This document shows positions 44,115-53,028 of a stretch of DNA of 64,000 bases, piece by piece. This stretch comes from Gigaspora margarita (taxonomy: Eukaryota; Glomeromycota; Glomeromycetes; Diversisporales; Gigasporaceae). The stretch spans positions 1 to 64,000 of the forward strand of contig WTPW01002743.1 in NCBI GenBank assembly GCA_009809945.1, read 5' to 3'. The position numbers were made by a program, and so were the translations under genes. Numbering within the stretch: the stretch's first letter is position 1; the number at the start of each line of letters is the position of its first letter. Under the pieces are notes generated by a model. It worked only from the letters and a program-made list of their open reading frames with translations. It did not search any database and was not told the DNA's origin.

Positions 44115-45680
44115 ATATTGAATATAAATAATTTTATTTACCGACTAAATTAATGCGTACAAAATGATTATGTAATGGTAAATATGTTGTTTTGTGAACT
44201 TTTTTTTTTTGCTGTAAACTTGATAATGTTTTTTTATACTCACTTGCTGAACGGGACGATTAATGCAAATGAAATGATTTATACGTAATGGTAAATAATT
44301 TATGCTCTTGTGTGAATTTGTTTTGCTGTTTTTATTTCGTAAAATCAATACTCACCGACTAAAATAATAATTTGTACGTGATGAAAATAAATAAGATGTT
44401 TTTGTTTTGTGAATTTGTTTTGCTGTTTTTATTTCGTAAAATTATTAAATGTTCTTTATACTCACGAGCTGAATGAAATGAGCATTATGAATGAAATTAT
44501 TTGTACATAATGATAAATAAACTTTGTTTGTGAACTTTTTTTGCTGTTTTTATTTCGTAAAATTATTAGATGTTCTTTATACTCACGAACTGAATGAAAT
44601 GATTTGCACAAAATGGTAAATAAGTATTTATGTTTTTGTTTTGTGAACTTGTTTTGCAGTTTTTATGTAGTAAAATTACTAAATGTTCTTTATACTCACT
44701 CGCTGAATGAAATGATTAACGTGAATGAAAGTGCGTAATCGTAAATAAGGATTTATGCTCTTGTTTTGTGAACTTGCTTTGCTGTTTTATTTCAAATTTT
44801 CTTTATACTCACCAACTAAATGCGAATGAAATGATTTGTACGTAATGTTAAATAAGTATTTATTATCTTGTTTTTTTGCGAACCTGTTTTGCTGTTTTTA
44901 TTTCGAAAGTATTAAATTTTCTTTGTACTCACTTGCTGAATGGTGCAATTAATCGAATGAAATGATTTGTACGTAATGGTTGTTTTGTGAACTTACTTAT
45001 CTATTTTCATTTCATAAAATTATTAAAAGTTCTTTATACTCACCAACTAAATGTGAATGAAATGATTTGTACGTAATGGTAAATAAGTATTTTTTATGAA
45101 CTTAGTTTTGAACTTGTTATTTCGTAAAATTATTAAATGTTCTTTATACACACGTGCTGAACGAAGTGATAAGCGTGAATGAAATGATTTGTATGTAATG
45201 ATAAATATATATTTTATGATCGTGTTTTGTAAACTTTTTTGTCGGTTTTATTTCGTAAAATTATTAATGTTCTTGTACTCACGGGCTAAATAAATGATTA
45301 ATGGGAATGAAATGATTTGTACTTAATGATAAATATGTATTTATGTTCTTGTTTTGTGAATTGGTTTTGCTTTTTTTATTTAGTAAAATTGTTCAGTTTC
45401 TTTATACTCACATACTGAATAAAATGATTAAGGTGAATGAAATGATTTTTATGTAATGGTAAATGGATATTACATTCTTGTAAACTTTGTTATTTTTATT
45501 TCTATAAATGATTGAATATTCTTTATACTTACGAGCTAAAATAACATAAACAATAAATATTTATGAGTTTAAATTGCAGATAAATAGATCAATAAATGTT
45601 CTTATACTTACTCCCTAATATTTAAAATAGTATAAGAAACTTTAAATAAATGACAAATGTTATAATTAAAAAATAAAAAT
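44115..45680 (-). repeat. Tandem repeat array, ~13-14 units of about 110 bp
   Basis: Plus-strand unit order: TTTATTTCGTAAAATTATTA, AATGTTCTTTATACTCAC, three variable bases, CT, then GAATGAAATGATTTGTACGT, AATGGTAAATAAGTATTTAT and TTTTGTGAACTTGTTTTGCT. Copies diverge by small indels. The repeat is confined to the space between the Sel1 and kinase exons, and I do not see it elsewhere in the window. The minus frame at 44145-44348 is incidental. Confidence 0.85.
44142..45614 (-). other. Tandem array of putative 3-nt exons between intron repeats
   Basis: Fourteen units on the minus strand, each with AG, three bases, then a 5' splice-site consensus. Triplets 5' to 3' (plus-strand start): GGA 45612, CTC 45533, TAT 45412, CCC 45283, CAC 45154, TTG 45044, CAA 44933, TTG 44813, CGA 44700, TTC 44587, CTC 44466, TCG 44356, CAA 44244, TCG 44142. 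The following motif is GTGAGT or GTAAGT in 12, GTGTGT after CAC and GTAAAT after the last TCG. The intervals are 74, 76, then 99-126 bp, each with A/T-rich sequence and TTAAT-like branch sites. Flanking sequence is conserved (GAATGAAATGATTTGTACGT and TTTATTTCGTAAAATTATTA on the plus strand), while the triplets are not. Splicing all, with acceptor AG at 44103-44104, reads KDSIPTCNCDSSRNR between Sel1 and kinase. The last 39-bp interval is short for an intron, so the final triplet may be skipped. Not proven without transcripts. Confidence 0.6.
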
Positions 45681-45688
45681 TAACTCAC

Positions 45689-46080
45689 TTTTGAACCCAT
45701 TCTTTAAATTTATCAAGATTTTTTTCTACATCAATTCCATAAAAGTAACAAATGGCAGTTTTCCGAATTCCCAAGGAATTACCTGCCTCAGCAGACTTCA
45801 GGTAATATGTAAACGCTTTATGCTTATCGATCTCGACTCCAATACCTAAATAATAACAATAACCAACTTGATACATTCCGTTAGAATTATTCATGTCTGC
45901 AGATTTTTGATAATATGTGAATGCTTTGTTTTCATCCTTTTCGATTCCAAGTCCATATTCGTAACAATATCCAAGTCGATACATTCTATCTGGAGCATTC
46001 ATACCTGCCAATTCTTGACAATTAGTGAAATTTAGTTGATTGGAATCATTGATTACTTTTGTCAAGCCTTCATTTGACAT
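45689..46080 (-). CDS. Sel1-repeat protein or 5' exon of a Sel1-kinase gene
   Basis: The 131-codon frame (46080 to TGA at 45685) has Sel1-like repeats: residues about 31-65 (DRMYRLGYCYEYGLGIEKDE with KAFTYYQKSAD), 66-101 (NGMYQVGYCYYLGIGVEIDK with KAFTYYLKSAEAGN) and a shorter third (IRKTAICYFYGIDVEKNLDK). Sel1 repeats are paired helices that act as protein-binding scaffolds. The ATG follows an AT-rich leader and fits the repeat start. The frame ends CAA AAG TGA GTT; AA followed by GTGAGT is a strong 5' splice site, so the TGA may be intronic and the protein may continue into the array and kinase. If not spliced it is a complete short Sel1 protein. No signal peptide or membrane segment. Confidence 0.8.
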
Positions 46081-46084
46081 TTTG

Positions 46085-46811
46085 ATTTATGAAAACAAAA
46101 AAAAAAAAGCATTGATACATCAATATCACACCGATGCTCTATATTTATTACTTACAACATTGGTTATACAATATAATTAACTATGGTTATATTAATTTGA
46201 CAATGACTTATTTCGTTGCAAAAAAATAAAGGTTTGCCAGTCACAAACAATGAAGGACGTGTGAAGATCAATAAAAAAGAAAAGCATATAGCATACATAT
46301 TTGAATAACAATTTTTTTTTTTAAAAAAAAAAAAGATGTACAGTATACATACATGTATAAAAAAATTTTGAGTAGGTTATACTGGTTGTATACTAATTTA
46401 TATATCGATATGTGGTAGTTTAATCAATAAAAATTTTGGGTTACATTTCAATTGATTGTATAGGTGACTTGCAATGTTATAGAATATTGCGTGACAATAA
46501 CAAACCAAAAGGGTACATGATAACAATTTGTATGAATTTATTATAACAGAGATGAAAAAAATTTCGTGGTATGCTAATCTACATCATTTATAGCATCGGG
46601 GGGTATTTTGAAACTTTTTTTAGTCATTAAAGCTTATGTCACTAGAAAGTAGTGAATTATCAGTTGCGATAAATAAGTTGTGACAATTATCAATGGACAG
46701 ACCATCTATCAACATAGCTAGAAAGTATCTTAATTACTAATCCAGATATGATCTGCAGAATTTCTATATTAGAATTTGGGGCAAATTCCTATGAAATTTA
46801 CTATATACTGG
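46085..46811. promoter_or_regulatory. Upstream region of the Sel1/kinase gene
   Basis: On the minus strand this is the 5' flank. It is AT-rich, with A/T runs at 46311-46334. I see no clear TATA box or conserved operator and no repeat family member. Promoter function is inferred from position only. Confidence 0.3.
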
Positions 46812-47160
46812 AATCTGAGAATCGTACAATGAAATGTATTTTTTTTATTAAGTTAATAGCCAAAGTCAAATAATTAAAAGTTGTAGAGCTCACTGAGACG
46901 CATCTAATGTGATTATATTATTCAAATTGGCCTGGTGGAGGCTAAGTTATCACTAACAAACGATTGGCTGACTATATAAAATTTATATAAAAATTTATAT
47001 AGTCAGCTAATCGTTTTTTAGTGATATCTCAGTCTTTACCAGGCCAATTTGAATGATATAATACTATTAGATGCGTCTTAGTGAGCTCTACAACTTTCGA
47101 TTATTTGACTTTGGTTATTAACTTAATAAAAAATACTTTTCATTGTACGACATCCAGATT
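46812..47160. mobile_element. Foldback element related to the TTACTAAGTTAATAAG family
   Basis: ATCTGAGAATCGTACAATGA at the left pairs with TTCATTGTACGACATCCAGA at the right. The inner arms (AAGTTGTAGAGCTCACTGAG, ACGATTGGCTGACTATATAA) match the family at 32891-36990. The whole is an almost complete palindrome centred near 46990, 349 bp. Confidence 0.7.
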
Positions 47161-47518
47161 CAAGCATATAATAAAAATTTATATTGTACTTATCCCAAAA
47201 TTTACTATTGTCCCAATATAGTAATACTGCCGATCTTATCTAGATCATCAATTAAATTAAATATTGGAACGCGCGTTTAACCGATTACCTACCCTTCAAC
47301 CGATTATTTTTTTCATTAATTAAATCAACAATAAATCGACAAATGTAAACATTTATTTATACTGATCTCGACATCTGACATATCTTTCAAGTAAAAATCT
47401 TCCCGGCTACAATCCTTGACGAAAACCATGTAAGTATTTTATTGTTAGTTTAGCTCACAGAAACCTGTGTGAAATACCATGTATTATACAAGGCATGGAT
47501 CGATTTTCCCTGCTACTT
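47161..47518. other. Gene-free stretch
   Basis: Nothing recognised. Confidence 0.3.
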
Positions 47519-47909
47519 AGGCCATGCAAAGTTGATTTTTCGTTTTGCATTACCCGCAGACTCATTTGTTCAATTTATTTTTATTTATTTTTTTTTTCTT
47601 TATTTTTTATTTATTTTTTATTTTTATTTTTTATTTTTTTTTATTTTTTTTTTTTATTGTTTTATTTTTTTTTATTTATCATTTTTTTTTTAGATCCCAA
47701 TTGCGCCAATTGTTCGATTTTCGACATTTACCTTTTCCTACTATTCTCACCCGGTGTCACCCGATGGAGACCTTAATTTCCCGTAATTGTTCGATAGGAC
47801 TGACGGAAAAAATATGACAACCGACCCAATTTTTTGATTCCTTGTTGTGCAAAAGGAAAAAATTAACCTTGAATAACCTTAGATATGAACATTATTCTGT
47901 TAATTTACA

Positions 47910-47950
<41 letters not shown>

Positions 47951-48012
47951 AACCGACCGACCCATGTTTTCAGATTCCATATAATGCAAACCGAAAAATC
48001 AACTTTGCCTTA
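47519..48012. mobile_element. AGGCCACGC-family element, composite copy
   Basis: AGGCCATGCAAAGTTGATTT and TTCGTTTTGCATTACCCGC begin it. A T-rich tract, CAATTGCGCCAATTGTTCG, CCCGGTGTCACCCGATGG, CCGTAATTGTTCGATAGG and a decayed end at about 47880 follow. A poly-A run and a second right end (CCGACCGACCCATG to AAATCAACTTTGC) close it. The frames at 47469-47817 and 47885-48103 come from the T and A runs. Confidence 0.65.
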
Positions 48013-48246
48013 TGTATATATATATTTCTTTTTTTGGGAATGCTTAGCCATTGTAAATGGTAATACAAACATAGCTCCCCAGTCAAAGATCGTCAACAAG
48101 TGAACTCTTTTATGGTAAGATCTACTGTCCACATTACCCGCGGCTCTATTTGAGGCGTTAAATTATTTGGCTACTATTTATGGAAGAGTCAGATATCAGT
48201 TGATATCGTAGGATAAGAGAACATTCCCACAAAAACATTAATAAAT

Positions 48247-48473
48247 GTGACAGATTAAAATGAAATCGGATTAAAATGAAATTTTTCTATTTTTTAAGCA
48301 AAATTTTAAAATTTTTTAGGAGACATTTTTGGGGGGGGTTTTTTTTAGATTTAGGGTTAGGGTTTAGGGTTAGGGTTATTAATAAACAAGTATATATGGG
48401 TTTTATAAGCTTTAAAGGTGAGCAAGAGAGGTCCCCATATTCATTTTAATCTGATTTCATTTTAATCTGCCAC
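48247..48473. mobile_element. MITE with CAGATTAAAATGAAATC ends, 7-bp duplication
   Basis: GTGACAGATTAAAATGAAAT with CGGATTAAAATGAA at the left pairs with TTCATTTTAATCTGATTTCA and TTTTAATCTGCCAC at the right. Each end holds the GATTAAAATGAAA word twice. AATAAAT precedes (48240-48246) and follows (48474-48480). TTAGGGTTAGGGTTTAGGGT lies at 48355 onward. Confidence 0.65.
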
Positions 48474-49428
48474 AATAAATGAGTTTACCCCTAACGTGAC
48501 TTCACCCTAATCTCACCCTAACCTAAGGAGTTTCATTGGATTAAAATCACGGGGGTAGAATTTTTTGTGGGAGAGTTACCACAGCTGGGTAAGAAGGAGG
48601 TAGACAAAATCTTAGGTTTAAATATATATATATAACTAATCAGAATGACTAAATTTCTTAGATGAAAGGGAGGGGTGAGCTCTATAGTAAATTAATCTCA
48701 GCTAATATCTGACCACTAAAACTAAATACTAACATATTAACACTAAAATATCAACTTTATTTAATAATATTTTATTATGCAGTGTAATCATAGTGTTAAC
48801 AGCAGGAATACAAAAAAATTCAAATCATTTAGATTATTTATAAATATTAATTGCAAATATTTGAACGATTCGGATGGATTTGGATAAATTTGAATAAGCT
48901 TCTACCTATCATATGGGCGAATTTTTTAAATGAACATAATTGGTATCGCAAAAAAAAAAACAATCCAAAATGGTTATAGATGAAAAATTCATTCAGCTTC
49001 TCCTTTTGCGGCACTCATTTAATAAATCTAATCTAATCATTTATGTGATGTGTCATAATTACTGGGATTAAAATATATAAAAATATATTTACGATTGTAT
49101 TGACTTTTTTCTTTTTAAGAAATGCATATAAAATGTAATAATTTATGAATTTAACTTTTTTAATGACTTTAGCTAAACAATTTAGATTTGCATGCGATTT
49201 TGGAAACCCCAATATTAAATATTTGGATATGGGCTGAATATTTGAACGTGCTTGTGGCATAAAATTTTCGGGTCTATGATTGATAACGATAGTAATTACA
49301 GAAAAACTTAGTTATACAAAAATTTATGACCAAGAAAAGACCTTAGTAATACAAAAACCGGCGACCGATGAAAGACCTTAGTTACATAAGTTATAAATCA
49401 TGGCTTTGTATTACAAAATAAGCATATT
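48474..49428. other. Gene-free stretch
   Basis: No repeat recognised. The 75-codon minus frame at 49033-49260 has ordinary composition but no recognised domain, and I would not call it a gene. Confidence 0.4.
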
Positions 49429-49692
49429 AGGCCACGCAAAGTTGATTTTTCGTTTTGCATTACCCGCCGACCCATTTTTTCAATTTTTCCATGTTTTTTT
49501 TTTTTTTTTTTTAGATCCCAATTGTGCCAATTGTTCGATTTTGGACATTTATTTTTTTACGCTATTTTCATCCGGTCCACCCGACAGAGACCTTAATTTC
49601 CCGTAATTTTCCGATAGGACTGACGAAAAAATATGATTGCTGACCCAATTTTTTGATTCCTTGTTGTGCAAAATGTATTCTATTAATTTACA

Positions 49693-49737
<45 letters not shown>

Positions 49738-49802
49738 GACCGACCGACCCATGTTTTCAGATTCCATGTAATGCAAAACGAAAAATCAACTTTGTGTGGC
49801 CT
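49429..49802. mobile_element. AGGCCACGC-family element, most complete copy
   Basis: AGGCCACGCAAAGTTGATTT and TTCGTTTTGCATTACCCGCC at the left, mirrored by the right end (49755-49802), which ends CAACTTTGTGTGGCCT. Internally: poly-T, CCCAATTGTGCCAATTGTTC, TTCATCCGGTCCACCCGAC, CCGTAATTTTCCGATAGG, then about 34 A and CCGACCGACCGACCCATG. It is 374 bp and has no ORF. It shows what the gap at 13278 is likely to contain. Confidence 0.8.
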
Positions 49803-50259
49803 TATAAGTGGGTTCATTGAATATTGTTATTTTGATAGGGAAACGTTATTAACTTCTATTCTAACCACTATTCGAATTATTATTCCATCATCACTAGGAA
49901 AATATTGCTTATATACATTTTCTTTACTTTGATCGAGACTCTTCCAGCAGTCACTGACTCTTTCCATTAGTCATTGACTCTTTCCGTCAGTCAGTAACCA
50001 ACTATCAAACCGATTTCGAAATTCAGTAGATGTGGCTTACTGACACGTAATAGGCATATTAGGTATAACAACGTATGGTCACGCCGATTTTCTTTATTTT
50101 ATTCTATCCCGATTTCCATTTTTAGTCATAAATGTATATTTAGTAATATTTCGACCCAAGCCTCAAAATAGTAAATAGCCGATCGTCACTTTATTTAGTT
50201 AATTGCATTTTATCGCATTAATGTCATTTTACCCGTGCCTTTTTTCTATATCTTCCCCA
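49803..50259. other. Gene-free stretch with AGTCACTGACTCTTTCC repeats
   Basis: Three tandem units of about 20 bp (CAGTCACTGACTCTTTCC and variants) lie at 49950-50000. Nothing else seen. Confidence 0.4.
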
Positions 50260-50530
50260 GTATCGCCACCAAAATTTTTACGATCACGTGATGACCAACG
50301 AAATTTTTTTTATTAGGTTAGGGTTAGGGCGAGTGCTCAGTTAGGGTTTGGGTTTAGGTTGTTATGTAGTAAAATCGCTCAAGGAAAACTTTTTTTAGTT
50401 AAAAAAAGTGGTTTCTTATGCAAACTTTTGAGAAATAAGCTTTTTTTGATAAAGGAGACGTTTTGAGATGAATTTCCTGATCGTGTAACGTTACACCAAA
50501 TTTGGCATTATTGGAACTTCCCAGCATCGC
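50260..50530 (+). mobile_element. CCAGTATCGCC-family element
   Basis: CCCCAGTATCGCCACC, GATCACGTGAT, GGTTAGGGTTAGGG (50316-50329), TCGCTCAAGGAAAAC, CTTTTGAGAAATAAGC and CTGATCGTGTAACGTTACACC occur in the same order as at 14173-14490. It ends near CCCAGCATCGCCATC. Confidence 0.55.
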
Positions 50531-50545
50531 CATCAAAGTGAAGAT

Positions 50546-50695
50546 ATACCGACACAGCACACACAAGACTAATTCCTAACGCTAATTCTAACGCTAACTC
50601 TAACCCTAACCCTAATGCTAGCCTTGCTGTGTCAATTAATTTAATGCTGGCCATTTTGCTGTGCATTAAATCACGTGTATGCTGTGTCGATATAT
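50546..50695. mobile_element. Small MITE with GACACAGCA ends
   Basis: ATACCGACACAGCACACACA pairs with GTGTATGCTGTGTCGATAT. CTAACCCTAACCCTAATGC (50598-50616) lies inside. Confidence 0.45.
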
Positions 50696-50768
50696 TTCAA
50701 GGACAGTGCAATTCACGTGATATTACTAAAACACCTACTAAAACCCTAACCCTAACTGTCCCTAACGC

Positions 50769-52646
50769 AAATCTTACATTTTTGATACTCCTGCACTTAC
50801 ATTTTTGATACTCCTGCACTTACTTTTTTAATACTGATCGACATGAAAATTCCAGTAAAAATAAGAATTTTCAAAACTTTGAGCAAAGATATCTTGGCAA
50901 CCATAAGACCAAATTTGGTAAAACTTTTTTATTTAAATTCTATGGCTTCATAGAATTCAAATAAAAAAAATTCATCGAATTTAGTCAAGTGGTTGTCAAG
51001 TAATCTTTGCTCAAAGTCAGAGAAAATCAAAACACCTATCAAAATAGAAGCTGCGCCAAATTTTTTATCTAACTTCCATCTGACCAAAGTTGATAAAACT
51101 TTTTTTTTTGAATTCTATAGCTTCATATAATTCAAATAAAAAATTTTTATTGATTTAGTCAAGTGGTTGTCAAGATATCTTCGCTCAAAGTCAAAACTAT
51201 CAAAATAGAAGCTGCGCAAATTTTTTTCTAAATTTGAGCGAAGATATCTTGACAACCATCTAACCAAATTCGATAAAACTTTTTTTATATAAATTTTATA
51301 AAGCCATAGAATTCAAATAAAAAAGTTTTACGAATTTGATTAGATGGTCATCAAAACATCTTCGCTCAAATTTAGAAAAAATTTGGCGCAGCTTCTATTT
51401 TGTTAGTTGTTTTGATTTTTTTCTAACTTTGAACGAGGATATCTTGACAACTACTTGACTAAATTCGATAAAAATTTTTATTTGAATTATATGAAGCTAT
51501 AGAATTCAAAAAAAAAGTTTTATCAAATTTGGTCAGATGGTTGTCGAGGTATCTTCGCTCAAAGTTAAATAAAAAATTTGGTGCAGCTTCTATTTTATAG
51601 GCGTTTTGATTTTCTCTGACTTTGAACGAAGATAACTCAACAACCACTTGACTAAATTCGATAAATTTTTTTTATTTGAATTCTATGAAGCCATAGAATT
51701 CAAATAAAAAAAGTTTACCAAATTTGGTCTTATGGCTGCCAAGATATCTTTGCTCAAAGTTTTGAAAATTCTTATTTTTACTAGAATTTTCATGTCGATC
51801 AGTATCAAAAAAGTTAGTGAGGAGTAGTGATTGGCGTCGTAAATGGCTAATTACTACAATTATATTTACTACATATATTACTACATGGTCTTTTTTAAAC
51901 CGTAATTGTAGTATTACTTACTACATGTAGTAATACTTGCTACATGTAGTAATATGTAGTAATGTAGTATTATTTACTACATGTAATAATATGTAGTAAT
52001 GTAGTATTATTTACTACACATGTAGTAATGTAGTGTTATTTACTACACATGTAGTAATGTAGTATTATTTACTACACATGTAGTAATGTAGTATTATTTA
52101 CTATACATGTAGTAATNTAGTATTATTTACTACACATNTAGTAATGTATAGTAATATAATATTACTTAACCCNGNTTCTAATTTATTTTAAATAATTATT
52201 TACAAAGACCAGGTTAGTTCTGCTTTATACATATAATCACAATATCGGTGTTATCCAGCAATTTATGATCATGATTGGTAGGAAGTTGTCGGCTGAGTTT
52301 TAATTTAAATAAATATGTTTACATCGCACCACATGAAAAAATAACAATAAGAAAATTTTTCATAATCATATGAGTTTGCCAGATAATAATTATTACATGT
52401 AGTAATAAATACTACATGTAGTAATAAATACTACATGTAGTAATAAATACTACATGTAGTAATATTTACTACTTGTGGTAATAAATACTACATGTAGTAA
52501 TAAATACTACATGTAGTAATATTTACACATGTAGTAAATATTATTACAATTACTACTTTTTGTAGTAAATAATTACTACATTACTACATTTATGATTTGA
52601 ATTACGACGCCAATCACTAGTGAGGAGTATAAAAAATGTAAGATTT
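50769..52646. mobile_element. Large foldback element A (CTTTGAGCGAAGATATCTTG modules)
   Basis: AATCTTACATTTTTGATACT at the left pairs with AAAAAATGTAAGATT at the right. The body (50870-51790) is alternating direct and inverted ~140-bp modules with CTTTGAGCGAAGATATCTTG, GACCAAATTTGGTAAAACTT, GAATTCTATGGCTTCATAGA and CAAAATAGAAGCTGCGCCAA. The short frames (for example 51459-51647 minus) are module translations. A hAT-like element is inserted near the right end. Confidence 0.6.
51825..52619. mobile_element. hAT-like element filled with TACTACATGTAGTA units, 8-bp duplication
   Basis: TAGTGATTGGCGTCGTAA at the left pairs with TTACGACGCCAATCACTA at the right. GTGAGGAG flanks both sides (51817-51824 and 52620-52627), an 8-bp duplication typical of hAT. 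About two thirds of the interior is (TACTACATGTAGTAAT)-type sequence, in ~31-bp units at 51930-52160 and about 20-bp units at 52390-52530. There is no transposase frame; ambiguous bases at 52117-52175 fall in the repeat. Confidence 0.8.
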
Positions 52647-52699
52647 ACATTCCTAACTACTATTCACGTGATTTTATCTGTCCCAAGAACTGTCTGTAG

Positions 52700-53028
52700 A
52701 TCGTCCGATATATTTCCCTCATCAAAAAAGTAATGGCACATGACCATATTTATAGCACGCAAAAATCCTTAAATTCTTTTAAGTTAGGATTAGAGTCTAT
52801 ACTAGGGTTGGGTTAGAAAGTATTTTTAAAGTAAAATCACTCAAGGAAAACTTTTTGTTAATGCACCAAAGGTGGTTTCCTATGCAAATTTTATATTATC
52901 GATGATTTTTGATGAAGCGAACGTTTTTTTGAATTTTTCTGATCATGCTATGTTATACCTAATCTTGAAATCTAATTGGTTTGCACCATAAAAAAATCAT
53001 GTGCTTGGGTTTTTTTATGGGTATGCTA
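52700..53028 (+). mobile_element. Decayed CCAGTATCGCC-family element
   Basis: ATCACTCAAGGAAAACTTTT, GGTGGTTTCCTATGCAAATT and CTGATCATGCTATGTTATAC match the internal blocks of 14173-14490, with GTTAGGATTAG in the place of the TTAGGG run. The ends are degenerate. Confidence 0.45.

Noticed and set aside
44145..44348. 67-codon minus frame in the array
   Set aside because: It crosses several predicted splice sites and is not shared by other units.
44115..45680. CRISPR-like array of ~110-bp units
   Set aside because: The whole unit is repeated, the variable part is only 3 bp, and the setting is a eukaryotic gene.
47469..47817. Three Phe-rich frames
   Set aside because: Produced by the T tract inside an AGGCC-family element.
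49950..50000. Regularly spaced AGTCACTGACTC units considered as a CRISPR array
   Set aside because: No constant-length spacers and only three units; simple tandem repeat.
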